64,000 nucleotides of DNA from Zarea fungicola (GCA_900169235.1 FWCC01000138.1:46018-110017); one strand, 5' to 3'; shown: positions 44,755 through 58,100, counted from the first letter of the stretch. Notes: generated from the sequence alone by a model not told the origin. A program made the numbers and translations.

Positions 44755-45287
44755 TGTTTAGCCCTTAGCTGGCGGTAAGCTGTATTGAGAATTGACTCAA
44801 CAGTGTCCATTATCTTACAACGGCTTGATTCGAAAATGTATGGATCGTACTTTTCAAATGTCTTCCTCGGGGACTGTTGATCCGCTTTCTTTAAATGCTA
44901 ATATTTACTAGTTACCCCTTAGTTACAAATAGTGTCGCGGACCGGTGGCCGGCAGCAAGGGCTGAAGGCAGACTTGCTCGCCTTATTACATCTTGGCCAT
45001 TCACAGTAAACTATTGCAACCTCGCAGGCAAAAAGAAATTTTAAAAAAAGAAAAAAAAAACTGCTTATACAATGAAACTGAAAAATAAATATTTCATGGT
45101 TTTAGATTTAATAACGCGTTCTGTCGACGAGCCGCGCCCCAATGTTTCTGCTTGCGTTTGTGGAGTCACCGGGACCAACATCGCCGGCGACCGGGACGGG
45201 ACGGAGCAGCATCTTCTCAGCAGAATCCCCTAGCGCCCCTCTGAGAGCATTCAACAACATCTTCATCATTCTTTACGATTCCTTACA
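44755..45287. other. Intergenic, boundary between accessory and conserved parts
   Basis: 533 bases. AT-rich with A-runs near 45050, then GC-rich close to the thioesterase start. No gene seen. Confidence 0.5.
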
Positions 45288-46721
45288 ATGTCATCGAAAA
45301 TAGCGACCGCGCGATGCGTCATGCGCGCGCAGCAGTGTGCAAGGCAATCGCCGTGTCGCGTCTTTCAGCAGCGGCAGCTGAGCTCCACGCCGCGGCTCAA
45401 CACGGACGGCGTGTTCCGGGCACTCACTGAGCAGAGAATGCAAGTTCCCTGGATCGAGGCATTTCGCAGGCAGCAGCGTGAAGGTACTGCCAAGAGCCAA
45501 GGCGAGACTCCTGCTCCTGCGAAGCCAGATCTGACGCCCAAGAAAATGTCAGACAGCTACCACAGTGTCGTAAGTGGACGAAACTAGCTTGCAATTAAAT
45601 CCGAAGCCTCTAATGTACCACAGATCCTGCCTCTTGCCCAGGAGCCGTCTCTGTTGGACACCTACCTCAACGCCACGGGCCACATCCGTCTGGGTACTAT
45701 TTTCATGGACTTGGATGCGCTGTCCGGGGTGATTGCCTACAAACATACCGGCGAGGGCGTCAGCACCGTCACGGCTGCGTTTGACCGCATCACCATCAAC
45801 CACCCCCTCACAGAGATCTGTGACCTGGAACTAAGTGGCCATGTGTCGTATGCTGCAGGAGGCTCTAGCATGGAAATCAGTCTACAAGTCGCCAAGGTGC
45901 CCAAAGACGGGCAAGAAGTCAGGCAGGAGGACATCATGATTACCTGCCAATGCACCATGGTCGCCACGGATCCAGCGACAAAGAGGCCTGTCAAGATCGC
46001 GCCAGTGCGCACAGACACGGAGGAGGAGAGTCACATGTATGCGCTTGGTGCAAAGAACAGCAAGATTCGCAAGGAGCGCTCACAGCGATCCCTGCTAAAG
46101 ACGGCGCCAAACGACGAGGAGAGCGACCTCATCCACGCCATGTGGCAGCGCCAGCTGCGGTACCACGATCCCAATGACCCTCTGCGCAAGCCCGACAACG
46201 TCTTCTTCATGGATACAACGCGGCTCAACACTGCGGCGATTATGCAGCCGCAGTACAGAAATCGCCACCACTTTATGATTTTTGGTGGCTTCCTTCTCAA
46301 GCAGACGTTTGAGCTGGCCTTTTGCTGCGCCGCCAGTTTTACCCGCACGCGGCCCACGTTTGTCTCGCTTGATCCGTCAACGTTTCAGAATCCCGTGCCC
46401 GTGGGTAGCGTTTTGTATCTCACCGCGACGGTGGTCTATACGGACGTGACGGCAGCCGCCAGCGACGACGGGTCGTCCGCCGGCCAGACCCGTGTCCAGG
46501 TCCGCGTGGACAGCAAAGTCAGAAATGTCGAGCATGGCGAGACGAAACCGACTGGGCAGTTCAACTATACCTTTCTCGTGGACAAGGACATTCAAATCAT
46601 GCCCAGGACGTATTCGGAGTTTATGATGTATGTGGATGCACGGAGACGAGCGGCCATGGTGCAGCAGGCCACTGCAGGCGAGACACTGCAAGCCAGCAAG
46701 AGTGAAGGCCTCCTGGAGTAA
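45288..46721 (+). CDS. Mitochondrial acyl-CoA thioesterase, ACOT9-like (double hotdog)
   Basis: Exons 45288-45569 and 45624-46721 (54-nt intron) give 459 residues. The N-terminus is Arg/Ser-rich without acidic residues and contains RQLSSTP, a typical mitochondrial presequence processing region. Two hotdog domains follow. The first has GHIRLGTIFMDLDALSGVIAYKH and the second has HHFMIFGGFLLKQTFELAF with FVSLDPSTF. These match the ACOT9/brown-fat-inducible type that hydrolyses acyl-CoA to free acid and CoA in mitochondria. Length and order of domains are normal. This is a conserved housekeeping gene. Confidence 0.9.
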
Positions 46722-47685
46722 TGCGTTTGACTTGTAATTTGTAATAATTCCCGTGTTGCCAGAGAGACCCACCCTCGTTGAGGCACATATGCAAGACTGT
46801 ATACAGGTTCAGATAAACATTACGACTGCAGCTACAATTTTGCAACGAAGTTAGCAAGGATGCATTGCAACCTTGGCTGCTGCTTTTCAGTTTTTCCATA
46901 AAAATAAATTTAATAAAATGTTAGCTCAGCTTTGGAACTTGATTAAACACCGTCTGCGAGCAGATAGATCTCGCGACAGTAAGAATCTGGGATTAGGATG
47001 GATGGCCCGCTACATTAAAGAGACGCCCAGGCACCGGGCCATGAAAGGACAGACACCGATAGGCCTTTGAAGTGAGAGCACAAAGATTATTTATTAAATT
47101 TAGAAACTTGTTACAACAATCTCGTATCTCTATCTTGGCAGGCCAGCTTCTTTTGGCTCCTTGCATAACCCCACAGGGCGTGCTTCCTCCCAAGACAAAC
47201 GACATCACACCAACAGCCAGTGACCAGTTTTGTTGTCTACTTCTTAAGAGCTCTCGCTAAAACAATTATGAAAAAAAAAAAAGAGAAGAAGAGAAGAAGA
47301 GGAAAAAGAAGACAATTCAATAGATCATAAAATTCACAAATGGGCATGCGGGTGTTGGCAGCTCTCTTGTTTCGAATGTGATTGTGTGAATGAATGGCTT
47401 CCTCAGCATACGGCTCCGCTGCGGCTGCGCTGCAGCTCACATGCAGCTCATTTCCCCCGTGCATGCACGTTTATAAGAAGTGGAAAAGGCCCAGCCTTCT
47501 CCGAACAGCTCTTGGGGTCTTTCCCGTCACACAGCCACCGCTGAATTTCTGTTTTGCCCAAGCACCCAACTTGACGCCCAACCCCTGCCCTCACACCAGG
47601 TAGCCAGAAACATCGTGGTCGGCGTTGATGCCGTCGTGAGATATGTGAATCTGTCTTTATACCAAAAGAAATCATATTGCCAAAA
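46722..47685. other. Intergenic, promoter of the DDX60-like gene
   Basis: 964 bases with an A/G-rich tract at 47269-47310 (AAGAGAAGAAG type). No gene or RNA is recognised. Confidence 0.5.
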
Positions 47686-50600
47686 ATGGACCTCGAAGAC
47701 GATTCAACAAGCCTGCTCGGCTGGTTCCTTACCTCGAGAGCACTTCGTGTCGACATCATCGGCGACTTTGCGGGCAGAGAGCTTTTTGCCATTCACGGCG
47801 ATGCGCTTTTGCTTCACTGCATTTCCGAGGCAAAAGTTGACTTTAGCGGTATGTATGGCCTCGTTGTCGATGAGCTCTTTACTTCAGCAAGCATGACTCC
47901 CAGTTGGTACAGCGCTAAGAAAACCCAGATGGATGTCAGCTCCTCCATGCCATTCACGCCGTCGAAACGTTTCTCAGTAACTTGAGGGCACGTGGGTGTC
48001 GATTTCAAATTGTTTGGTTTCGCAGCCATGAGCAGCTTTGCGTTCCCGACCATTCATCAGACGTCGCATCTGCCTGTCATCGTCTAAGCCGGGCCATCCT
48101 GATCAAGCACTTGCGACACCACCAACTTAGCAACGAGGTAACTTTTGAGTTTCAGACCATCGACAGCCCTGAGTTTCAGAAGCACCTCACTCAAAACTCT
48201 CTTCGATTCTTCTTGTGCCTCGATGGCTTTGCCGTGGGCGGTGTTTCATCCCTTGCGATGCAGCATCTTGCCTTCATACGGCACATTTGTTCCAGTGGCT
48301 ACAGCGTTGCCCTCATAAACAATTTCGAGTTTAAAAGCTCCAAGGTATTCTACGACTAGCTAAACACATTAGGATCTTGGTTTGCAAACAAATTCAAACG
48401 CATTTCGCTAACAGAGACTTGAATTAGGCCTTCGCTTCTATGCTCCCACCATCCCACGACGGCGAAGCATTTTCCATTATCAAACCCGCAACGCGAGCGG
48501 AAATACAAGTAATTCCTCTTTCGGAATTAAAGTGTACGGCCGGAATTACTAGTACAGATTGGTCACCTTGGGGTGATGGCACATTATTCTCAGCAAGGGA
48601 CCTGCTCTCTCTCATAGCCGTCTGCAATGTGCTTCTGAAGGATTCCAGTGACGCCATGAAGCGCTGCACCGCAGCATACATTCTTCAGCTTTCCCATTTA
48701 AGGCGTTGCAAACTGCTCGAGCGATCCTGCTCCGTTACATCTCTAGTGGAAGAGCAGGAGGCGTCTCTCCATCGTTTTTTGTCCTGCTTCGCCGACATCT
48801 GCATCGCTGTCCTTGAAACCCTCCCATTACAGGAGAACTGGGATGTTTTCGATCTTTTAGATGGTCGAATCCTTCGACAAATCTTGAAAACGCTTCCCAA
48901 CTTGGCACCCTCTCCAGAAATCTTTGCGGAAACAGCAAAGTTCGCTGATCGAATCCGTCTGCTCACAGGCGTCGATGTCTCTGAGTTTCTGCCGCAGACT
49001 TACGCTGGCCAGTTGGCACTGGCCCCTACAAAGAATTTGGATCAGCACGATAACATCTCCGCCTCTGTCATGACGTTCAGCCATGCCGCTTTGGACAAGT
49101 ATTTGCGATCCATTCATGTTGTCGCCAACGAAACAGAGCCAGAGGGGACGTCCAAGGTGTTCCAGGAGCTTTCCCACTGGCACAATGCCAAAATGGCCGT
49201 CGATCCAAGAAAGCTCCCCCGGACGCAGGGATTTTTTGCGCGCAAAAAAAACCAAATGCTAATGGCAGATACAATTGCCTATTCGGCCAGTCTCACAAAC
49301 GCGGGTGGTAAAATCATCAACCCAGAGACTATTGTGACCCTGGCAGCTTGTGCACGTCCGGTCAAGCCAAGTGCGAGAAGCGAAAAAACGGAAACCTTGA
49401 AGCCTCAACGCCTTGAGATACGCCCCAGGAATAAAAAGAACGGCAGCAAATGCGGCCGCGAGAGCGCACTTGAGGAAGCGCAGAGACTACAGAGAGAGAA
49501 ACTCGACAGCAAAGCTCGGTATGTCACGGCATTCTGGGACGAGCGCTGCAAGGGATTCCAAGGTGAAAAAGTTGCAAACAAGCGGCTTGCCAAAGTTTCT
49601 GCTTATCTTGTGGGTTTATCCAATGATGACTTGGATGTCATCGGGGCCGAGGTCTACCTCTATATCTGCGATATTCTGGTCTCCCTGATCTTTGTTGCGG
49701 AAAAGAATGAGGACACCGCATACGAGATGGCTCTATTTGCCAAACTGTGGTCCATGATGATTGAGGCTGCAAGATTTCCGCTTTCCAGTGATGGTCTCCG
49801 TATGCTGAACAAATTGTCAACCGTTCTCCAAATGCCAGTCACAACACCCACCGCCACGAATCACCTTTTCAAAGACCGAAAGCTGCCATTTTCGAGCAAC
49901 TCAATCGCCGACTTGCAGCTCCCCATGAGGCCCTTAGACTTTCAATTGGAACACTGTGGTCCGTTTTTGGAGAGGAGCTTTGATCCCGCACCAGATGCTC
50001 GCGTACCCAACTTTGTCCCCGATGCATGGCAGCGCAAGGTACTCGATGCCATTGACTCCGACAAGAGTCTCTTTGTCGTCGCGCCAACCTCTGCTGGAAA
50101 GACATTCATCTCATTCTACGCCATGAAGCAGGTGCTCCAGTCGAGCGACGATGGCATTCTCGTCTACGTGGCGCCCACCAAGGCACTCGTGAACCAGATT
50201 GCCGCCGAGATCCAGGCTCGGTTCTCAAAGACGTACAATCGCGACGGACGGTCAGTATGGGCCATCCACACGCGCGACTACCGAATCAACAACCCGACGG
50301 GCTGCCAGGTCCTCGTCACCGTCCCCCACATTCTACAGATTATGCTGCTTGCGCCGTCGAATGCGGAACATGCCAGCTCGTGGTCGGCGCGCGTCAAGAG
50401 AATCGTGTTTGACGAGATTCACTGCATCGGCCAGGCGGACGACGGCGTCATCTGGGAACAGCTTCTGCTTTTGGCGCCGTGTCCCTTTATTGCCTTGTCC
50501 GCCACGGTGGGCAATCCGCTCGAGTTCATGCAGTGGCTGGAGGCATCGGAAAGGGTAAAAGGGCGCGACATGGAGATGATTGTGCACTCGTCGCGATACT

Positions 50601-53316
50601 CTGACTTGCGCAAGTTTTTTTACAATTTCTCGGCAGAGAGCTTTTCATTTAGCGGATTGCCGCCTTCAGAGGGCCCTGCAATACCGGGACTGGATGAGGG
50701 ACGGACACCGGGTCTAGCCTTTCGGTTCATCCACCCAATCGTCAGTCTCACAAATCGGTATGGCTCCTGACATGCACATTTACAAGTTGATTGTTCTTTT
50801 TTCTGGCTAACTGAGTCTACTAGTAACCGCGGTACCATTGACGACGTCAGCCTCGAGCCGAGGGACTGCATGATGCTGTGGCAATGCATGGCAAAGCACC
50901 AGACCAAGGATTATCCCATCGATGAGACACTGTCTCCAGGCAAATTCCTGCCCGCAATTGTCAAGAGATCTGATGTTTTAGAATGGGGAACTTCCTTGAA
51001 ACAAGTTTTGCAGTCATGGATCGAAGACGTCGAGTCTCCATTCTCCTCTGTGCAGGCTGAACTAGGGTCCTGTCTGAGCAAGCCAGCCCCGTGCCGAAAT
51101 TTGGAAGGATGTGGCTTTGACAATTTTACAGCACACTTCCCAGTTAACAACCTGTCTCTTCTCTCCCTGGCACTGCCTCTTTTGACAGACTTGCATACAC
51201 GTGGAGCGCTTCCTGCCATTCTATTCAACTACGACCGAGACTATTGTGAGAAGACGGTGCTCCACCTTCTAGCACAACTGGAGACAACGGAGAAGGAATG
51301 GATGGACGGGAGTGCGGAATGGCAAAGAAAATTGACCCAGTATAAGGAGTGGAAAAAGGCGAGAGCACAGGCTCAATCAATCACGAAAAAGCCGGCGACA
51401 AAACGTGGACAGGATGATGGCGAGCTCTCCAAAATCGACATGGTGCGGGATGAAGCGAGTGTTGAGACAAGCAAATGGGACAGCTTCGACCCCGATGCAC
51501 CGCAGGACCGATTTTCTTTTGCAGATGGAAAGAAAATTACAAAATCAGAGCTACAGACAATAGTTGAGCGTCTCAAACATGCTGGCGTCAATGAAAACAT
51601 AATCAGGGCTCTTGGACGAGGCATCGCCGTGCACCATGCCGGCATGAATCGTCGATATCGACAAGTGTAAGTCGACTATTATAATCGCTTCGACCAATTT
51701 CACTTGAAATCAATTACTAATACTCTGCCTCTAGGGTCGAGATGCTCTTTCGGATGGGCTTTTTGCGGGTCGTCGTCGCTACCGGAACGCTGGCCCTGGG
51801 CATCAACATGCCGTGCAAGACAGTCGTCTTCTTTGGTGACTCTGTCTTTCTTACGGCGCTCAACTACCACCAGGGCTCTGGCCGCGCGGGCCGTCGTGGC
51901 TTTGACTTGCTTGGAAATGTCGTCTTTGTCGGGATGCCACTGGAGCGCGCGCTCGAGATTATGTCGTCGAGGCTCCCCGACCTTGGCGGACACTTTCCGC
52001 TCTCGACGACCTTGGTCCTTCGACTTCTCGGCCTGCTGCACCATACGAAAAACTCAGACTACGCAATCAAGGCGATGCAGTCGCTCGTCTCGCAGTCGCG
52101 GCTCTATCTCGGAGGGCCGTCGGACCAAATGTCCATCCAGCACCACCTCCGCTTCTCCATTGAGTACCTTCGGCGACAGCGGCTGCTCTCCAAGGACGGC
52201 GTCCCTCTCAACTTTGCGGGCTTGGTGGGACACTTGTACTTTACCGAAAATGCCGTCTTTGCCTTTCATTCCCTCTTAAAGGGCGGGTATTTCCACTGGC
52301 TCTGCGAGGCAATCGACAGGAACCCAGAGGCGGTCTTGATCAAGCTGATTCTGGTGCTGTCGCACCTCTTCTGCCGCATCCCACTCGGTAGCCTCAGAGA
52401 CAACCGTGTGAACGGCTCCAATTCCCCCTCTGTGATTCAGCTTTCCCCGCTCCCGTCCGACGCGGCGACCATTCTGCGAGCGCACAACCAAGAAACGCTC
52501 GACATTTTCCGCCTGTACGTGAGCACCTTTATCGAGCAGCACCTAAGCCAGACGCCCGACACGAAGCTTCCCTTTACCGGGCACGAAATCAAGCCCCATC
52601 TCGATGGGCCCGAGTCGTCTCTGCCTCTGCCCCATTTGCCGCCAACAAGGCTCCGCTCGCCCTTTGCTGCGCTCTCCGGATTCACCGATACGTTTACTTC
52701 GATCCACGAGCTCTGCGCGACGGTCCGGAGCGGCGTGTTCCTCGAAGAGTCCGCCGTGCCGTATATCCGCATCTACCCAGACGACACGGGCCCCAACCGG
52801 CCGTGGAACGCGTACATTTACGACTTTTACAAGCACGGCGACCTGGCGGCGCTGGTGCGCGACAACGGGATCAAGCGCGGCGACGTGTGGTTCCGCCTCA
52901 AGGATTTTTCGCTCGTGCTGGCCACCATTGTCACGAGTTTGGAGAATTTCATCGGTGTGACGGGTATACATGATGACGACGGCGACTATGACGACGACGA
53001 TGAGTTGAACGGGATTTCTGACCAGCCACCGTCAAGTGTACCCCTGACCAAGCCGTCGTCGTCGTCGTCGCCGCCCGTGATGCGAAACCAGAAGCCAAAC
53101 AAGGTAAGCAGTGGCAAGAAAAAGGCCGAGCTGGATTCGTGGGAGGATGATGTCAGCGATGACGAGGGAAGCGGTTCTACGAGCGCGGAGGGATATTCCT
53201 CATCAGATGGCTCGTGGGAGCAGGGTGATGGCGAGGGGGGTTTGCCGCAGGTTCTTCAGGCCTTTCGCATGCTACGTGAAGAGTTTGAGGAAAAGTTTCG
53301 CAAGGTGTGGGCTTGA
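47686..53316 (+). CDS. DDX60-like DExH-box RNA helicase
   Basis: Exons 47686-47848, 47929-48344, 48428-50757, 50824-51666 and 51735-53316 total 1,778 codons (1,777 residues), usual for the family. The N-terminal third resembles the vWA/PIN-like region of DDX60 proteins (RALRVDIIGDFAGRELF, LHAIHAVETFL). Helicase motifs follow: APTSAGKT (Walker A, about 745-752), FDEIHCIG (motif II, D855 to H858), ALSATVGNP (motif III), HHAGMNRRYRQVVEMLFR, and ATGTLALGINMP with HQGSGRAGRRGFD (motifs V/VI). The Ski2-like C-terminal helical part ends in an acidic, low-complexity tail. Vertebrate DDX60 is an RNA sensor cofactor. Fungal copies are poorly studied and may act in RNA decay or virus response. Confidence 0.93.
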
Positions 53317-53746
53317 GCTGAACTTTTACCACGGTGTATGTTTCCTTTGTACGTTTTATTTTCCTTTTTACTTTATGCTGGCCAAGTTTGGACGCACAAA
53401 GGCTTGCATCTGTTTGTTTTTACGTCTTGTCTGTGGCTGGCCCGACATGTCTAGACAAGGGCAGGAACCAAGCTACCTGTGCAGATGAAGAATGAAATTA
53501 AGAATAGCTAGCGGCCAATATCGTACAAGTTTTCAAGTGGCTGCTAAAGAAAAGACGTTTTATTAATCAGTTTCGCCGTTGGCGGCTTATGCTTATGGCT
53601 TAGTTGCAATCCCTGCTGCATACAAGGTTGGCAGCAAGCATCAACTCGCCCAAGTAAGCAGCGAATCCCGTTGTGGGCCAATATCGCGCATCCTAATCAG
53701 CGGAGAAAATACTGATGATTAAACGAGAAGCTTATTTTTTGTTTTA
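53317..53746. other. Intergenic between convergent genes
   Basis: 430 bases of shared 3' flank. No gene seen. Confidence 0.5.
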
Positions 53747-55112
53747 CTAGAGCCGAGGTGTAGTGTACAGCTCGGGCGTCATGTAGAATTGCAGACTGAG
53801 ATCGTTCGTGGTCGGGTCTTGCTTGCGGCCGAGTCCCATAAAGGCACAAATGCCAGATCGGTCAGAGAGGCGGCGATGCGTACTAGTTTGTTAGAAATTC
53901 ATTTCCTGCTTCAAAGTGTTAAATAAAAACTCACAAGACATTTTGCGTCCTCTCCTCCATGCTCTTCCCCCCATCATACCACCCATATTTCTTCAACCAC
54001 TGATCGACGCCTCGTGTAATGACTTGATCATTCTTGGCGACATTTCTCGGATAAAAGTTAATTTTCGGCACCGGTATCGGATTCCTCGCCGAGAGAGAAA
54101 AGTAAATGCACGTCATTTTGCGATTCACCGTCGTATAATGCGGCATCGCGCCGTCCTCATCTTGCATCCGCCCCGTCGTGGTATCTCCCGCCATGGTAAT
54201 CAAGTCCCGAAACATGTCCTTGTCGCCCTCGAGGCCCGGGATGCGTCCACCGAGTGTATAAAAGTCCCACGCCGATTCAAAGTCCTTAAAGGGATGTCGA
54301 AAATAAATCTTGAGCCGGGACTGCTCCGGCGCGACAAAGTCCGTGGCCAAATACCGCGGTCCATTACGGTACTCGTCTACACCCGTCGCCACCAGAAAGT
54401 CGTCAATCAGACGCAGAGCGCAGAGAATGTTTGGAAGCTGCTGAATGCCGGGTAGTCTCTGAATGGCACTCTGCACGACATCCCAGCGCGTGATCCCATG
54501 GCGGGCCGCGGCGAAGCAGGGCGGAAAGTAGACTTTGGCGAGGACAGGCAGCGCGTCTGGCTGCTCCGGTGGTGCCTCGGTGGCAATGTCGAACCCCAGG
54601 GCCACTTGGGTATAATACCCCGTCTTTTGAACGAGTGCGTGCTGAGCAGAGGGGGACAAATGGGACTGCACGAGCGAGCTCTTGATGGACTCGTACCAGG
54701 TATTATGAAAGCCGACCGTCCTTTCAGACAAGACATCCACGACAGCCTGCGTCGCATTGATATTCAAGGGGTACTCGGGATGGGTCGGCCGCAGCTGGGT
54801 CAAGTCAATGGAGAAGCGCACAGCCAGTTTCGTGGTTGAGCCGCGCAGCTCAAAGCTATATTCAAAGGGCGTGCCGTCCCAGCTCATGCAGGCGACGCCG
54901 GCGTCTGGAGCGGGTCGGCCGCCGAGCTGGGGACAGAGGACATTTTTATAAAAATCGAGAAATGCGCGACGTGTAGCTTCGGGATAGTCTGCTTCCTGGA
55001 GCATACGAGCCAGGTCTGTGCCGGTGGTGTGCCACCAGTATGAAGCGTCAGTCAGGAAAGAGGAGAGGAGAGCCGGGGCGGCTTGGACTTGGACAACAGT
55101 GGTGGTAGACAT
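53747..55112 (-). CDS. Aromatic prenyltransferase, DMATS family
   Basis: Exons 55112-53935 and 53882-53747 (53-nt intron) give 437 residues, the normal size for fungal indole prenyltransferases (PF11991). Typical blocks are SYWWHTTGTDLARMLQ near the N-terminus, MSWDGTPFEYSFEL with the conserved Glu that polarises the indole NH, KVYFPPCFAAA, RLKIYFRHPFKDF and YTTVNRKMTCIYF. The first Arg, Lys and Tyr residues of the basic/Tyr diphosphate shield are recognisable. The C-terminal DLSLQFYMTPELYTTPRL is spliced on. These soluble enzymes transfer a dimethylallyl group to tryptophan, cyclic dipeptides or other aromatics without metal. No NRPS, PKS or P450 gene is next to it, so the acceptor cannot be guessed. 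Confidence 0.92.
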
Positions 55113-58100
55113 GGCATAAGATGTTGTTGATTTTCCTGGGGAAACTTTTGGATGAATCTTGTTTTTTTCTTCTAATTTTTTTCATGATTTCTGCTAGGCC
55201 GTAGAGATGTTTTATATAGACTGTATTCCCCCTTGCATTTGAACCAGTCCGTCACTGCGACTGGAATGGTGCAGCTAGAATCGGTCGACGAAGCGATCCC
55301 TGGATCTTGGAATTTCCAAGCCTTGTACAATCTCCAATCATATTTTAATACAAGCTTATACAGCAACCGTATGTTGCTTTGGTCGAGGTACAGTCCGAGG
55401 TGGGTTTACGCCAGTGCGGATGGGTTATCGGAGATGGTCAGCGGTATGACGGGAAATGGTACTCAAAACGTGTCAAGGCCAATAAAGACTGGTCCATTAT
55501 TTGTCGGGAATAGATGAGGATTGATAGATGTCTGTTTCCGATGAAGACGTGATCTTTTGAAGCCGATTGATTACTGATATATGTAGGATGGGTCGTTTAG
55601 GGTAAGTATGGGGCAGGGACAAGATCCGGGCGGTATGGATCCTCAGCAACTGGGGTAAATATTTAACATGGGCAAGATCCATAAGTGGTGCATATACCGT
55701 TGTAAGGCTGATTTTTTCTTTTTAGCATTTTCCATGTTGCATTTCAATGTCGCTAGTCGAGGCAGCTAGTTGGTGTAGAGGCGATGGATGCGACACTAGA
55801 TGTCGAGTTGAGCACGAGATCAAGGCCTAGATTAGGCAGGTGCCGAGTGTGCATGGACTAGGCTGAAAAATGGACTTGAATAAAAGTTCAATAAAATTCA
55901 ATAAAATTCAAGGCGTAGTAGGCACGGGTTTACATGTTATTCTTTAGTTGAGAAAATGCAGCATTACGAAGATGAGCTGTATGAGACAGGCACACGCTGT
56001 ACAATGCCCCCTTTCAACTCTTATCTGATAAGCAGAGACATTCGTTCTGTCCAGGTGCTTGGCAGAATCAATCAATCAATCAATCTTGTAGCGCCACCGC
56101 CAAGTGGCTTGGCGATTGTGTGCGTGCGTGCGTGTCGCAAAATGTATAGGTGCGGGAATAATGCCAATAAAAGTGACAAACAGCGAGCTTGGCATCCGGG
56201 TAGACGGCAAAGAAGATGAGGCAGGGAAAAAAATAGAAGAAGTATTTTCATCCAACAGTAGGAGCCACGTGGGAATGGAAGTGGTAGAGAGGCCAAGATA
56301 TAGTTTAGGTTCGGCAGGAAGCCACCCTTTTTTTTTTTCGGCGGCTTACGCTGGTTATTAGTCGTGCGCAAGGATGCAGCTGCAGGGACTATTGCACATT
56401 AGTAGGTAATTAACCGCGTTGGGCATTTTATGCGTGCAAGCGAGGTCCAGGTTGGGTGATGGCTCCGTGGTGGGTTGGAGGCATTCACCATTCATTGCAA
56501 CACATGCAAAAGGTCAACGGCGGTGGAAAAGCCACAGGGCGTCAAAGCAAAAAGAAAAAAAAGGCGTTGTAATTCTTTTCTATTTCTATTTGAAAATGTC
56601 CCACCTGACCGCGGTCCTCTTTAGTGGTATGGCCGGAGCAGACTTCCAGTAAGAGATTTAGCGTGAGACAGACCTTGCAATTGTACCTGCGGGGACACGC
56701 GACAGTGGGCTTTGAAGGGAGCAGTACGGAGTAGAGCTGCAGCCTACATGTTGAGCAGTGGATGCATTGGGTGTGCAGCCAATCAATCAGGCCGGGTTGG
56801 GGCGAGGGCTGCAGATTGTCAGGGAATTGCAGGTCAAGACCCCACGCAAAATTGCCTGCAAGGTAATGATATCATTGGTGTGGTGGGAGCTGTGGTGAGT
56901 TTGTATATTGTGGCTTGTCTCACGCACCAGTACCATGCCAAATCATGCCTACCAGTACAGGGCCTGAGCAAGATTGTAGGCGCTGTTGGCTGCCCAAACA
57001 GATGCCGACTGCCAGCAACAGCAACAGCAGGAGGCGTTCGGGCAGGCCGATCCACTAGCGCGCAAGCAAAAGAATGGCTGCGGGCCAAATCCTTGCCGAC
57101 TTCCATAGTGGTCCCGACACCGAGAATATGGCGAGACACGCACCGAGGAGCAAGAGAAGCAGAGTCTGTCTCATCAACGTCTGTCTGCCAGTGCCTCTCA
57201 CCACGTGCGGGTTGAAACCGTTGAATCTCGGCTCTGTCATGCCATGGATGGAATCCGTCAATAGTGTGATTTCAAGGGCAAGTCTCCACGGGGAATAATT
57301 TGCAGGAATAGTTTGCACAGGTAGGGACAAGGTACAGTAACAGATTACTACTTTGGTACTGGTAGCGAAGAGTTTGCATACGGCCCGCGCGCAGGTACCC
57401 GAGCACGACTTGCACCGTACACCAAACACGGGCTACCACTTCCTATTGCAACTGCCACTTGCCACCGACATACCAGCCGTCCCAGGTTGTCAAGCCCCAG
57501 GTTGTCCCAGGTTGTCAGTTGCCAAGGTCTGCCCAGAACATGGGGAAATGGTGGTTGCGAGCCATTGTCAACCAATGCACGTCTGGCACTCCCAACGCCA
57601 ACCCAAACTACAGTACTCTCCCTTACCTGGCCTTCACTTCCCGCCCCGGCTCATTTACGCCGTCCTCGAGCTGGCACAGAGCAACCAACGCCTCCCCCCA
57701 CTCCACCCGGCTTGGGCGTTTTGGTGGGCGCGGTGGACACTCTCACTAATCCCCTCCCAGCAAGGCGCTGTACGCCAGTCTGCTTTGGTCGTCTTTAGTG
57801 GCCTCGAGCGCGCTCCAGTCTGCTCCAGTCTGCTCCAGCGCTCCAGTGTTTCTCCAGTGTTTACTCCAGTGGCTTGCCTTTCAATCTAAGGCGCATCTCT
57901 GTCAAGCCTCAACACTCAAGCCTTTGCCTTGAAGCCTGCAGGCGGGTTTCCCGAACGGTTCGGTCAAACATGCGCAGAGCCGGCTGAGAACTGATACTGA
58001 TACGGAGCAACTAGCAGCTGTCCGTGTCTGGCTATTTGTCTGTCCATCATTCGCCTCGTGTCGCTCACCTGCAGCCGCGGTCTGTCCAAACAAACTAACT

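Noticed and set aside
53916..54455. 179-codon plus-strand open frame
   Set aside because: Shadow of the DMATS prenyltransferase gene on the opposite strand.
57353..57889. 178-codon open frame upstream of the permease
   Set aside because: No domain, composition driven by the CTCCAG and CCAGGTTGTC repeats, and lying in promoter DNA.
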